Notes: generated by a model not told the origin, from the sequence alone. A DNA stretch of 33,883 bases from Desulfobacteraceae bacterium UBA5616 (GCA_002423615.1 DIKO01000057.1:1-33883), one strand, 5' to 3'; shown: positions 8,309-15,612, numbered from the stretch's first letter. Translations and numbers: made by a program.

Positions 8309-8716
8309 TTAATGATGAATGTAAGTTTCCCAAATTTTGTTGTACTGCTTTCCGCGCCATGGGGCGGATTTCTCCTCATTTTCAATCTTGATCTTACAAT
8401 CGATGCAAAGAGCGGCAACCGGCCGGGCTTTCAAGCGTTCAAATGAGATTTCTTCTTCACATATTTCGCAGATGCCGTATTCGCCCGATTCTATTTTGGC
8501 TAATGCCTGCTTGATTTTTTTGATGAGTTTGTTTTCCCTGTCTCTGATCCTGAATTTAAAGGCAGTATTGATGTTTTCCGTTGCAATGTCCAATGGATCG
8601 GAACTCCGATGTTCATTGCTCAGGGCTTCGGATACCGATTGATCGGCCTTTTCCAGAAGCTCATCCATTTGGCGCTGCAACAGATCCTTCAAAAATATCA
8701 ATTCTTCAGGCGTCAA
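8309..8716 (-). CDS. dksA: DksA/TraR-family zinc-finger transcription factor (TTG start)
   Basis: A 135-residue DksA-type protein. A long coiled-coil N-terminal half (about residues 1-85, with the tip region SDPLDIATENINTAFKFRIRDRE) precedes a four-cysteine zinc finger: CEIC and CIDC separated by EEEISFERLKARPVAAL. Family members bind the RNA polymerase secondary channel and act with ppGpp in the stringent response. The two acidic tip residues of DksA have a plausible counterpart in SDPLDIATE. The start appears to be TTG seven bases after AGAGGA. It lies between the 86-aa unknown and the HU gene, with small gaps on both sides, suggesting one transcript. Confidence 0.92.
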   Translation of the reverse strand: MTPEELIFLKDLLQRQMDELLEKADQSVSEALSNEHRSSDPLDIATENINTAFKFRIRDRENKLIKKIKQALAKIESGEYGICEICEEEISFERLKARPVAALCIDCKIKIENEEKSAPWRGKQYNKIWETYIHH

Positions 8717-8749
8717 CGTAGCGTCCTCTTTGATAAAAATAGTCCATCA

Positions 8750-9010
8750 TTATACATCGGTTAAAGGGTCAACCACACTGAATTTTTTAATACGTATGGT
8801 TTTGGTGCTTCTTTTGTCTTTCTGGACGACGCCGGTAGCGCTGATACATTGATTGATCAGTTCAATAAATTTTTCGCCGTTCTCAATCAAATACTCCTCA
8901 TCATCAATCGCCGAAAGGGAAACTTTGGTGAAATCCCCTGAGCTGTTCCAGCCCGATGGAATGATGACGCCTTTGACGATCCGGCTTTTTTCAATTTTTT
9001 TTGTCTTCAT
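8750..9010 (-). CDS. Small protein of unknown function (86 aa), first gene behind a sigma-54 promoter
   Basis: I do not recognise a family. The 86-residue product is charged, with alternating hydrophobic stretches (RIVKGVIIPSGW, FTKVSLSAIDDEEYLIE, TGVVQKDKRSTKTIRIKKFSVVDPL) that look like a small beta-barrel, perhaps OB-like, but this is only a pattern impression. No signal peptide or membrane segment is present. No good ribosome site precedes the ATG. It ends 33 bases before dksA on the same strand and is the first gene downstream of the predicted -24/-12 promoter at 9138-9155. The lack of overlap with any other plausible gene supports it being real. Confidence 0.65.
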   Translation of the reverse strand: MKTKKIEKSRIVKGVIIPSGWNSSGDFTKVSLSAIDDEEYLIENGEKFIELINQCISATGVVQKDKRSTKTIRIKKFSVVDPLTDV

Positions 9011-9082
9011 GTCAACATGTCAAACCAGTCATCCGGTACACTCCCTAAAATCTTCGATGGGATCAACTGGCTCGAAATCATG

Positions 9083-9102
9083 GGTTAAAATTGGTTAAAA
9101 TT
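9083..9102. repeat. Exact tandem 10-bp repeat in the leader of the 86-aa gene
   Basis: GGTTAAAATT occurs twice head to tail, about one helical turn apart. It lies between the predicted sigma-54 start site (about 9128, minus strand) and the start codon at 9010, so it would be in the transcribed leader. It may be an operator; no regulator is assigned. Confidence 0.5.
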
Positions 9103-9137
9103 TTACATGCAGCAACTCATCACGGCAGCACTTTTTT

Positions 9138-9155
9138 AAGCAATATTTATGCCAT
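9138..9155 (-). promoter_or_regulatory. Sigma-54 (-24/-12) promoter facing the 86-aa/dksA/HU/speDE gene set
   Basis: Minus strand reads ATGGCAT-AAATA-TTGCTT, against the consensus TGGCAC-N5-TTGCW: nine of ten core positions agree and the GG-N10-GC spacing is exact. Predicted start is near 9128, giving a leader of about 118 bases before the 86-aa gene. A sigma-54 activator gene lies divergently at 9534, and two matching dyads lie upstream at 9206 and 9306. Confidence 0.7.
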
Positions 9156-9205
9156 TATATAACCTCTTAAAATTCCTTTAAATCTATAATTTTTCCAAAA
9201 TAAAT

Positions 9206-9220
9206 AGAACTATTAGTTCT
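9206..9220. promoter_or_regulatory. Enhancer-type dyad 1 (GAAC-N5-GTTC)
   Basis: AGAACTATTAGTTCT is a 7-bp inverted repeat around one central base. It lies about 78 bases upstream of the predicted sigma-54 start site. It shares the GAAC-N5-GTTC core with a second dyad exactly 100 bases away. It probably binds the activator encoded at 9534 (inference). Confidence 0.5.
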
Positions 9221-9305
9221 GGAAAATAGTCCAAATGATAAAATTACCCCTAGTTTTCTTTCGAATATTGATTTAATTCATTGTTAATATAACAAAATCT
9301 TATTA

Positions 9306-9320
9306 GGAACAATATGTTCT
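9306..9320. promoter_or_regulatory. Enhancer-type dyad 2 (GAAC-N5-GTTC)
   Basis: GGAACAATATGTTCT repeats the GAAC-N5-GTTC core of the dyad at 9206. Including flanks (TTA...TAA) the arms extend to nine bases with one mismatch. It lies about 178 bases upstream of the predicted sigma-54 start site. The flanking 9011-9533 intergenic region is strongly A/T-rich and holds no convincing gene. Confidence 0.5.
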
Positions 9321-9533
9321 TAATTTTTGGGGTCTGGAAGGCCAAGTTCCGATTTAAACAGGGCCGGATGGCATTAAATCTGTGAAACAAAGAAAAAGAC
9401 CCTTTATAAAAACCAGCTTTATCAAATGTTAAATTGATGGTATAGCAAAAAAAATTTATAAAATGGGGCATTTTTCAGGGTCGAGAATCAGGGAAGCAGG
9501 CTAATAGCCAATTTTCAAGTACTGGAGAAAACA

Positions 9534-10934
9534 ATGCAATCGATCCTTGTCGTCACTTCCGGGGTTCGGTTTGAAGATTCCATTGAATCCTGTTTTCCAG
9601 AGGAATACAGGGTCGATAAAATCAATGGCCGGGAGAAGGCCATAAAAGCGCTTCAAAAAAAGCGGTATGATTATATTTTTATCGATATCGACATCCTATC
9701 AAGAGGATTGACTGGAAATGACTATAAAAAATCCCTTCAGCCGTTCTGGGATATTTACCCCTTGCTGCAAATTGTCGTCATCACCCCCAAAGACAAGACA
9801 ATGGAAGCTGTTAAGGTCGTTAGATCAGGCGCTTACAATTATTTAACCTATCCCATTGACCCCACCGAAGTGCATCATGTCATCGAAGACATCAAGGAAT
9901 ACCAGATTCTGAAATCCGAACTCGATTATCTCCGGGATGTATTCTGGAAAGAAGACGTTCAGGAGATTCTGAAAACCAACAATTTGGCCATGAGTGCGGT
10001 AGTCAATAAGATCCGGTCGGTTTCTCCGACAAAAACCACGATTCTGCTTGTGGGCGAGACGGGAACGGGAAAAAGCGTGCTGGCGAGAATTATTCATCGT
10101 CACAGTAACCGGGAAAATGCCCAGTTCATCAGTGTCCACTGTGGCGCCATACCCGATACCCTTCTGGAAAGCGAACTGTTCGGTCATGAAAAGGGCGCGT
10201 TCACCGGTGCCATTCGGAGAAAACCGGGAAAATTCGAAATCGCCAAGGGAGGCACGATTTTTCTGGATGAAATCGGAACCATCTCCCCCGCAGCGCAGAT
10301 TAAGCTGCTCCAGGTCCTTCAGGATGGAACGGTGAGCCGCGTCGGCGGTGACGACCTTATCGAAACCAACACCCGGGTCATCGCCGCAACCAATACGGAT
10401 TTAAAAAAAATGGTGGAAAACGATCTTTTCAGAAAAGATCTCTATTATCGGCTCAATGTATTTCCCATCGAAATTCCGCCATTGCGCGAACGAAAGGACG
10501 ACATTCCTTTTTTTGTCGAAATATTTTTAAAACGGCTGAACAAGGAGCTTCAGAAAGACATCCACGGCATCCACCCCCATGTCCTTGACGCTTTTATGCA
10601 GTATTCCTGGCCTGGAAATATCCGGGAGCTGGAAAATCTGATGGAGCGGGCGTGCATTTTGGAAAACACGGATATCCTGACGCCGGAAAGCTTTCCTAAC
10701 GAGATTTTTCAAAAAGGACAGGTATCGACGGACCTTTTGATCAACGCTGTCCTGCCCATTATGGAGGCCCGGCACAGGGTTGTTGAAGATTTTGAGAGAA
10801 AATACCTCAAAGCACTTCTAACCCGTCATAAGGGAAGAATATCCAAATCCGCAGAGGAAGCAGCCATTACCACCCGGCAACTGAACAAATTGATGTTGAA
10901 GCATGGTATTCGCAAGGAGGAATACAAACACTGA
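9534..10934 (+). CDS. Sigma-54-dependent transcriptional activator with degenerate receiver domain
   Basis: NtrC-type activator of 466 residues: receiver-like domain (about 1-120), AAA+ domain (about 145-385) and a C-terminal helix-turn-helix of Fis type (about 415-460, SKSAEEAAITTRQLNKLMLKHG). The AAA+ domain has Walker A GETGTGKS (174-181), the sigma-54-contact loop GAFTGA (221-226), Walker B GGTIFLDE and the arginine-finger region FRKDLYYRLNVF. In the receiver, Asp51 of YIFID fits the phospho-acceptor place, but the acidic pair after strand 1 is replaced (LVVTSG) and the conserved Lys of strand 5 is a Tyr (LTYPID). Phosphorylation control is therefore doubtful. It is divergent from the 86-aa/dksA/HU/speDE gene set, its likely target. 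Confidence 0.93.
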   Translation: MQSILVVTSGVRFEDSIESCFPEEYRVDKINGREKAIKALQKKRYDYIFIDIDILSRGLTGNDYKKSLQPFWDIYPLLQIVVITPKDKTMEAVKVVRSGAYNYLTYPIDPTEVHHVIEDIKEYQILKSELDYLRDVFWKEDVQEILKTNNLAMSAVVNKIRSVSPTKTTILLVGETGTGKSVLARIIHRHSNRENAQFISVHCGAIPDTLLESELFGHEKGAFTGAIRRKPGKFEIAKGGTIFLDEIGTISPAAQIKLLQVLQDGTVSRVGGDDLIETNTRVIAATNTDLKKMVENDLFRKDLYYRLNVFPIEIPPLRERKDDIPFFVEIFLKRLNKELQKDIHGIHPHVLDAFMQYSWPGNIRELENLMERACILENTDILTPESFPNEIFQKGQVSTDLLINAVLPIMEARHRVVEDFERKYLKALLTRHKGRISKSAEEAAITTRQLNKLMLKHGIRKEEYKH

Positions 10935-10947
10935 AGCACATACAGAT

Positions 10948-10990
10948 CAAGACCTGCCATACTGTTTTTTGCTGAAACTGACAGGTCTTG
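10948..10990. terminator. Inverted repeat between convergent genes
   Basis: CAAGACCTG and CAGGTCTTG form a perfect 9-bp stem with a 25-base loop, between the stop of the sigma-54 activator and the stop of the first Hsp20 gene. It may end both convergent transcripts. The T-tracts are poor and the loop is long, so the call is tentative. Confidence 0.45.
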
Positions 10991-11025
10991 TTCCTGCAAC
11001 CCTAATTCGGGGTCTGCATCACCGG

Positions 11026-11433
11026 CTATGCATTGATGGCAATTTTTCTGGGAACCGCTTTCCGGGCTTTGGGCATTTTGAGCCTCAATACCCCGTCCTT
11101 TAAATCGGCATTAATTTTTTCCTGATCGATTACCTGGGAAATGGTAAACTGCCGATAGTATTTTCCCGTTTCATATTCAATGAGTACATCTTCTTCATCA
11201 GCACCTTTAAACGGCTCTATATTTCCGATTATCGTCAACGTGTTTTCCCTTAAATCGATATCCAGACCATCGGGTGAAACTCCCGGAATATCGGCAAGCA
11301 ATGTAATTTCCGTATCTGTTTCAAAAATATCCACTTCCGGGGTAAACAGCAGCCCGGACATCGTCTGTTCCGCCTGGGACGTTACTTCCTGTTTTTCTTT
11401 TGCCTGGAGATCTTTGGTTTTCATGTCCGCCAT
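11026..11433 (-). CDS. Hsp20/alpha-crystallin-family small heat-shock protein
   Basis: ATP-independent holdase of 135 residues. The alpha-crystallin domain spans about residues 32-125, beginning PEVDIFETDTEITLLADIPGVSPDGLDIDLRENTLTIIG and ending with DGVLRLKMPKA, the family's G-x-L motif. A short C-terminal tail (RKIAINA) holds an I-x-I-type motif (IAI), used for oligomer assembly. A GGAGGTGAG site lies upstream of the start. It is 27 bases downstream of the second Hsp20 gene on the same strand, so the two are likely co-transcribed and may form mixed oligomers. Confidence 0.94.
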   Translation of the reverse strand: MADMKTKDLQAKEKQEVTSQAEQTMSGLLFTPEVDIFETDTEITLLADIPGVSPDGLDIDLRENTLTIIGNIEPFKGADEEDVLIEYETGKYYRQFTISQVIDQEKINADLKDGVLRLKMPKARKAVPRKIAINA

Positions 11434-11460
11434 GGCTCACCTCCTGTTTTCCGATGATGG

Positions 11461-11916
11461 TCATTTGACCGTTATTTGACGGGGTTTTACCTTTTCAGCT
11501 TTTGGAATGAGAATGGTCAAAATGCCGTTTTTAAGATTAGCCTCGATTTTTTCCGGATCAATTTCTCCGGGAAGGTTTATCACCCTGCTGAATTTCCCGG
11601 CATCTCTTTCGCTTCTGTGGTACCTGACGCCCTCTTCGGACTCTATTTTTCTTTCCCCTGAAATGGCTATGGCGTTATCTGCCGAGGTGATATTGAGGTG
11701 ACCCGGGTCTATTCCCGGAAGTTCCGCCCTCAGAATATAATGATGAGCGTTCTGGGTCAAATTGACAGCGGGAAAAACGCCGCTTTTCACAGCTGCCTTG
11801 CCGTAATCTCCGAAACCGGAGAACAACCGGTCAAATTCTCTCCTGAAGCGGTCAACTTCGGCGAGGTTTCTTCGGTCTGTCCAATACGGCATGTTTAAAA
11901 AATTCCGGTATAACAT
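11461..11916 (-). CDS. Hsp20/alpha-crystallin-family small heat-shock protein (first of pair)
   Basis: A 151-residue small heat-shock protein with an aromatic N-terminal arm (YWTDRRNLAEVDRFRREFDRLFSGF), an alpha-crystallin domain (about 45-140) including YILRAELPGIDPGHLNITSADNAIAISGERK and NGILTILIPKAEK, and a short ITVK tail. The arrangement of two dissimilar Hsp20 genes in tandem is common in deltaproteobacteria. A strong AGGAGG site is placed eight bases before the ATG. It lies downstream of groEL, separated by 410 bases. Heat regulation is likely, but I see no CIRCE element. Confidence 0.95.
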   Translation of the reverse strand: MLYRNFLNMPYWTDRRNLAEVDRFRREFDRLFSGFGDYGKAAVKSGVFPAVNLTQNAHHYILRAELPGIDPGHLNITSADNAIAISGERKIESEEGVRYHRSERDAGKFSRVINLPGEIDPEKIEANLKNGILTILIPKAEKVKPRQITVK

Positions 11917-12164
11917 TTGAGTATCCTCCTTTCTCCTTTTTTGTGAAGCCCCGCCTTATGCTTCGTCAACGGGGGGGCATCGCCCATGCAAAAAAACCTG
12001 ACCAAACATCTCTGCAAAGTCATAAACTCACTTGAACCTGCAACGGAAAAGGATTTATACTGCCGGGGAAGGTATTTCGAAGGGTCACTGAATTACCTCA
12101 TAGAATCACCTTCCCAATTTCCGCTACACTGCAGGGTTCGATCGAAAAAGATAATTTTATAAAA

Positions 12165-12180
12165 TAAATCAGCTGATTTA
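12165..12180. promoter_or_regulatory. Perfect 16-bp palindrome upstream of the Hsp20 pair
   Basis: TAAATCAGCTGATTTA is fully self-complementary and lies about 250 bases upstream of the first Hsp20 start, just downstream of a possible -35/-10 pair. It is a candidate operator; no regulator is assigned. Confidence 0.4.
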
Positions 12181-12243
12181 AACTTTATGGAATAAACTAA
12201 TTCCCCATTTTAAACTGTCAAGACAATAGAAAAAACTTTTTTG

Positions 12244-12296
12244 CTGCTTTCAACAAGCAGGGCTGTTCCGCCCGGAATGCACGGGGAACAGCCCTG
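12244..12296 (-). terminator. groEL 3' terminator region
   Basis: Thirty bases after the groEL stop on the minus strand, CAGGGCTGTTCC and GGAACAGCCCTG form a perfect 12-bp stem (12258-12296), closely followed by a second stem CTGCTT/AAGCAG (12244-12260) and then an A/T tract. The second stem shares bases with the first, so they are alternatives. Probably ends the groES-groEL transcript. Confidence 0.65.
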
Positions 12297-12326
12297 ACGT
12301 CTTTTAAAAGGAATCCCCATGTACAA

Positions 12327-13952
12327 TTAATACATGTCTTCATCCATGTCCTGCATGGGTTGGGCGGATTTCTTCTTCTTTGGTTTTTCCGTGATCATGG
12401 CTTCCGTGGTCAGCATTAACCCCGCCACCGATGCGGCGTTCTGAAGGGCAAACCGGACAACTTTGGTGGGGTCCATAACCCCTGCCGCCAGCAGACCTTC
12501 ATAGACCCCTGTTGCGGCATTATAGCCGTAATCATCCTTTTCCTCCAACAGCTTTTTAACAACAATGGAACCCTCAATCCCGGCATTGTCGGCAATCTGC
12601 CGAACCGGCTTTTCCAGGGCTTTCCGAATGATGTCAACGCCGATTTTTTCATCTCCTCTGGCTTCGACCTTATCCAAAACATGAAGGCATCTGAGAAGCG
12701 CCACGCCGCCACCGGGAACGATTCCCTCTTCTACGGCGGCCCGTGTTGCATTTAATGCGTCTTCTATCCTTGCTTTTTTCTCTTTCATTTCCATTTCGGT
12801 AGCGGCGCCGATATTGATGACCGCCACTCCGCCGACTAATTTGGCCAGACGTTCCTGCAATTTTTCACGGTCATAGTCGGATGTAGTTTCTTCAATCTGC
12901 GAACGAATCTGACGCAGCCGGCTTTCGATATCCGCCTTGGTGCCGGCGCCTTCCACAATGGTCGTATTTTCTTTTTCAATTCGGACCTTCTTACATTGCC
13001 CCAGTTCTTTTACGGTAACATTTTCAAGTTTTATTCCCATATCTTCGGAGATGACCTGGCCTCCCGTGAGGATGGCGATATCCTCCAGGATGGCTTTCCG
13101 CCGGTCGCCGAATCCGGGTGCTTTAACGGCGGCAACCTTAAGCGTTCCCCGGAGCTTGTTCACAATCAGGGTGGCCAGCGCCTCGCCCTCGATATCCTCA
13201 GCGATGATCAGCATGGGTTTTCCCATTCGGGCGACCTGTTCAAGAACAGGGAGCAGATCCTTCATGGAGGAAATCTTTTTTTCGCAGAGAAGGATATAAG
13301 GCTCTTCCTGTTCGATTACCATCTTTTCGGCGTTGGTCACAAAATACGGTGATAAGTAGCCTCTATCGAACTGCATCCCCTCTACAAATTCCAGGGTGGT
13401 GTCCATGCTTTTGGCTTCTTCAACAGTGATGACGCCTTCCTTGCCGACTTTTTCCATGGCTTCCGAAATCAATTCCCCGATAACGGGGTCATTGTTGGCG
13501 GAAATTGATCCGACATGGGTAATTTCCAACTTTCCTTTGGTAGGTTTTGAAATGCGTTTAAGTTCCAGGATAACTTCCCCAACCGCCTTATCAATCCCCC
13601 TTTTGATGGCCATGGGGTTTGCCCCGCTCGCCACCATTTTCTGCCCTTCATTGTAAATGGCCTGGGCGAGAACGGTGGCTGTTGTGGTACCATCCCCGGC
13701 GACATCGCTCGTTTTGCTGGCAACTTCCTTGACCATCTGAGCGCCCATGTTTTCCAACTTATCCGCCAGTTGAATTTCTTTGGCCACGGTAACGCCGTCC
13801 TTTGTTACCAGAGGAGAGCCAAAGGATTTTTCCAGAATGACATTATTTCCTTTGGGGCCTAATGTAACCTTTACGGCATCGGCTAGGATATTGACTCCTT
13901 TTGCCATCTTTTCTCTGGCTTTTGAACCATAACAAATCATTTTTGCTGACAT
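12327..13952 (-). CDS. groEL: 60-kDa chaperonin GroEL
   Basis: Chaperonin subunit of 541 residues, which folds proteins in an ATP-driven double ring with GroES. The family motifs are complete: VTLGPKGNNVILEKSFGSPLVTKDGVTVAKEI, VAGDGTTTATVLAQAI (nucleotide-binding DGTTT), VEEGIVPGGGVALLR and AASVAGLMLTTEAMITEKP. Two details are unusual: the N-terminus reads MSAKMICYGSKAREKM where most GroELs have AAKxIKF-type sequence, and the C-terminus ends KKKKSAQPMQDMDEDMY, lacking the usual Gly-Gly-Met repeats. An AAGGAGAACGGAC leader fixes the start. It lies 46 bases after groES. Confidence 0.98.
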   Translation of the reverse strand: MSAKMICYGSKAREKMAKGVNILADAVKVTLGPKGNNVILEKSFGSPLVTKDGVTVAKEIQLADKLENMGAQMVKEVASKTSDVAGDGTTTATVLAQAIYNEGQKMVASGANPMAIKRGIDKAVGEVILELKRISKPTKGKLEITHVGSISANNDPVIGELISEAMEKVGKEGVITVEEAKSMDTTLEFVEGMQFDRGYLSPYFVTNAEKMVIEQEEPYILLCEKKISSMKDLLPVLEQVARMGKPMLIIAEDIEGEALATLIVNKLRGTLKVAAVKAPGFGDRRKAILEDIAILTGGQVISEDMGIKLENVTVKELGQCKKVRIEKENTTIVEGAGTKADIESRLRQIRSQIEETTSDYDREKLQERLAKLVGGVAVINIGAATEMEMKEKKARIEDALNATRAAVEEGIVPGGGVALLRCLHVLDKVEARGDEKIGVDIIRKALEKPVRQIADNAGIEGSIVVKKLLEEKDDYGYNAATGVYEGLLAAGVMDPTKVVRFALQNAASVAGLMLTTEAMITEKPKKKKSAQPMQDMDEDMY

Positions 13953-13998
13953 GTCCGTTCTCCTTAATTGACCTGAATCCTTAAAATTTGGGTTAACT

Positions 13999-14286
13999 TC
14001 AGCCGATGACGCCTAAGATATCATCCTCTCTCATGATCAAATGTTCGACTCCGTCGATCTTAATTTCGGTCCCCGCATATTTCGAAAACAGTACCCGGTC
14101 TCCTTTTTGAACTTCGAGTGGGATACGCTTTCCAGCTTCATCCTTTTTTCCCGGACCTGCAGCGATGATTTTCCCTTCCTGTGGTTTTTCTTTAGCAGTG
14201 TCCGGTATGATAATTCCACCGGGGGTTTTTTTCTCTTCTTCCACCCTTAAAACCAATACTCTGTCATTTAAAGGTTTAATGCCCAT
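13999..14286 (-). CDS. groES: 10-kDa co-chaperonin GroES
   Basis: GroES of 95 residues, the lid of the chaperonin cavity. It shows KPLNDRVLV, the mobile-loop region EEKKTPGGIIIPDTAKEKPQEGKI, the AAGPG turn, and GDRVLFSKYAGTEIKIDG. The family's usual length is kept. An AAGGAGG-type site lies upstream of the ATG. Forms the groES-groEL operon. A perfect dyad GCGCC-AAAA-GGCGC sits about 100 bases upstream, but no CIRCE (TTAGCACTC/GAGTGCTAA) is visible. Confidence 0.98.
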   Translation of the reverse strand: MGIKPLNDRVLVLRVEEEKKTPGGIIIPDTAKEKPQEGKIIAAGPGKKDEAGKRIPLEVQKGDRVLFSKYAGTEIKIDGVEHLIMREDDILGVIG

Positions 14287-14383
14287 TTGTTCTTTTCCTC
14301 CTTCATTCCACGATAAGGTTGCACGATAAACTGCTCCGGTTTGCCGGGCGGGGATATGAATAATTTATTTCCCTGTTTTGGCC

Positions 14384-14433
14384 GCGCCAAAAGGCGCTTT
14401 CAGGTCAAGTTTAATCCGCAGTGGATGCGGATT
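14384..14433. promoter_or_regulatory. Two dyads upstream of groES
   Basis: GCGCC-AAAA-GGCGC (14384-14397) and AATCCGCA-GTGGA-TGCGGATT (14413-14433) are both perfect inverted repeats in the 261-base spacer upstream of groES. The outer one could end the transcript of the exported-protein gene; the inner one lies next to a weak TTGGCG-17-TAAATT promoter-like pair on the minus strand and could be an operator. Confidence 0.4.
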
Positions 14434-14547
14434 TATTTAATTTATAAAAATAATTCCGATTTATTATATGTCAAGGAAGGGGTTCGTTGTTTTGATAAAA
14501 TGTCTTTGATTTCAGATGGTAATAGCAAATTAAACCCTCTGTTTGGA

Positions 14548-15612
14548 TCAAAGATAATCCTCCATGCCGAGGAGAATCAAGGCCGTGTGGGTCCCGGATG
14601 ACCAGGTTTTTTTGTGGCGTGAAACCTGAATTGATGTTTTTAATAGTGATTTCATGTACTTAATGCGATGTCGAGAGAAATTATCGAGGTTTAAAAGATA
14701 GGCCGAATAGGCTTTGTACTTTTTGTTCAAAAGTTCCAGAGTCTGTTTCGCCTTTTCGGGATCGGGGAATCGGGCTGAACCTTTTGCCTGGTTGATTCGA
14801 CTACCGATGCAGTCCTCCAATTCCGGGTCTGAGAAAACGTTCCGGTTGATCCTCTCATCCCATGCCGCATCAAAATATCGCCTCATATCCACCGGAAAAG
14901 CGACCACCCATTGATCCCCTTTCCGTTGAATATAGGGGGGGTGATCCTCATTGAGAATATCCGGAAATTCCCCCAGCAGATCATTCCAGAATCGCATCCC
15001 CTGAAAATTGGCTACGAGATCGCCATAGGAAAATATCCCTGTGGTGGTAAACCCATAATAGGTCATTTCGGAATTGATGCCGTAGAGCAGGGCATCTTCC
15101 ACACCATAATTTTTTAAATAGCAGGTTTTAAAATAGGTAAACCCCTGGGCGATGAAATGACCGAGTTTGTCGGTCCCGATAATGAAATCATCCGCCTTGA
15201 AAACGCCTCCCATTTTTCGGGAGAGGATCAGGGAGGGTGCCTGAAGGAATCCCATTCCGTTATAAATGGATTCCCGGATATCGATCTTTAAGATTTGTTC
15301 ATCATTATGTTGTTCGAGATTTTTTTCCAGTTGGCTGATAATTCTGCCGCCGAGATTCTTGTTTAAAATACGATACAGGTCCTCGGCATCGCTCAGGCCC
15401 CTCTCATTGGCCTCGCGCACTGAGGCGTTTATTAACCTGTTGATTTCATGATTTATAAAAGCTACCGCATCTTTGCGGATCAAGCGGGTTTTCGTGTAAC
15501 TGTCGATCTCCGATGCGCAGGCTGCGGTGCCCCAGCAAATCCAGACCAGACTAATGATATGAATGAAAAGAACCAGGATGCCGCTAAACTTGATTTTCAT
15601 TCTCCATTTCAT
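14548..15612 (-). CDS. Exported protein of unknown function with a DKLGHF motif
   Basis: A 354-residue protein with a signal peptide (about residues 1-34, hydrophobic core FSGILVLFIHIISLVWICWG, probable cleavage near AACAS). The mature part is helical and polar with no further clear membrane segments. The segment FIIGTDKLGHFIAQGFTYF (about 142-160) recalls the Asp-Lys-x-x-His-Phe motif of YfiM/DUF2279-like envelope proteins, and may bind metal; this is a weak resemblance. The downstream half (IQRKGDQWVVAFPVDMRRYFDAAWDE) is unknown. It lies 156 bases after the PLP decarboxylase gene and has its own likely promoter, so it need not belong to that operon. The start may be this ATG or the one four codons later. 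Confidence 0.8.
   Translation of the reverse strand: MKWRMKIKFSGILVLFIHIISLVWICWGTAACASEIDSYTKTRLIRKDAVAFINHEINRLINASVREANERGLSDAEDLYRILNKNLGGRIISQLEKNLEQHNDEQILKIDIRESIYNGMGFLQAPSLILSRKMGGVFKADDFIIGTDKLGHFIAQGFTYFKTCYLKNYGVEDALLYGINSEMTYYGFTTTGIFSYGDLVANFQGMRFWNDLLGEFPDILNEDHPPYIQRKGDQWVVAFPVDMRRYFDAAWDERINRNVFSDPELEDCIGSRINQAKGSARFPDPEKAKQTLELLNKKYKAYSAYLLNLDNFSRHRIKYMKSLLKTSIQVSRHKKTWSSGTHTALILLGMEDYL

Larger units (their letters stand above)
11917..12326. other. Intergenic region between groEL and the Hsp20 pair
   Basis: No convincing gene. It contains the groEL 3' hairpin (12258-12296), a perfect 16-bp palindrome (12165-12180), a long-loop inverted repeat GGGAAGGT/ACCTTCCC (12066-12115) and a possible minus-strand -35 TTGACA (12216-12221) with a poor -10. 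A long leader for the Hsp20 mRNA is therefore possible. Confidence 0.5.

Noticed and set aside
9206..9320. LexA (SOS) boxes
   Set aside because: The GAAC/GTTC half-sites are spaced by five bases rather than four, and the neighbouring genes are not DNA-damage genes; enhancer sites fit the layout better.
9370..9383. Plus-strand ATGGCATTAAATCTGTG before the first activator
   Set aside because: The -12 element reads GT instead of GC and the match is weak compared with the minus-strand promoter nearby.
11917..11975. RNA thermometer (ROSE or fourU type) in the Hsp20 leader
   Set aside because: A GAAGC/GCTTC hairpin is present, but nothing pairs convincingly with the AGGAGG site.
14287..14547. CIRCE or sigma-32 promoter before groES
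   Set aside because: No TTAGCACTC/GAGTGCTAA dyad or CTTGAA...CCCCAT pair was found.
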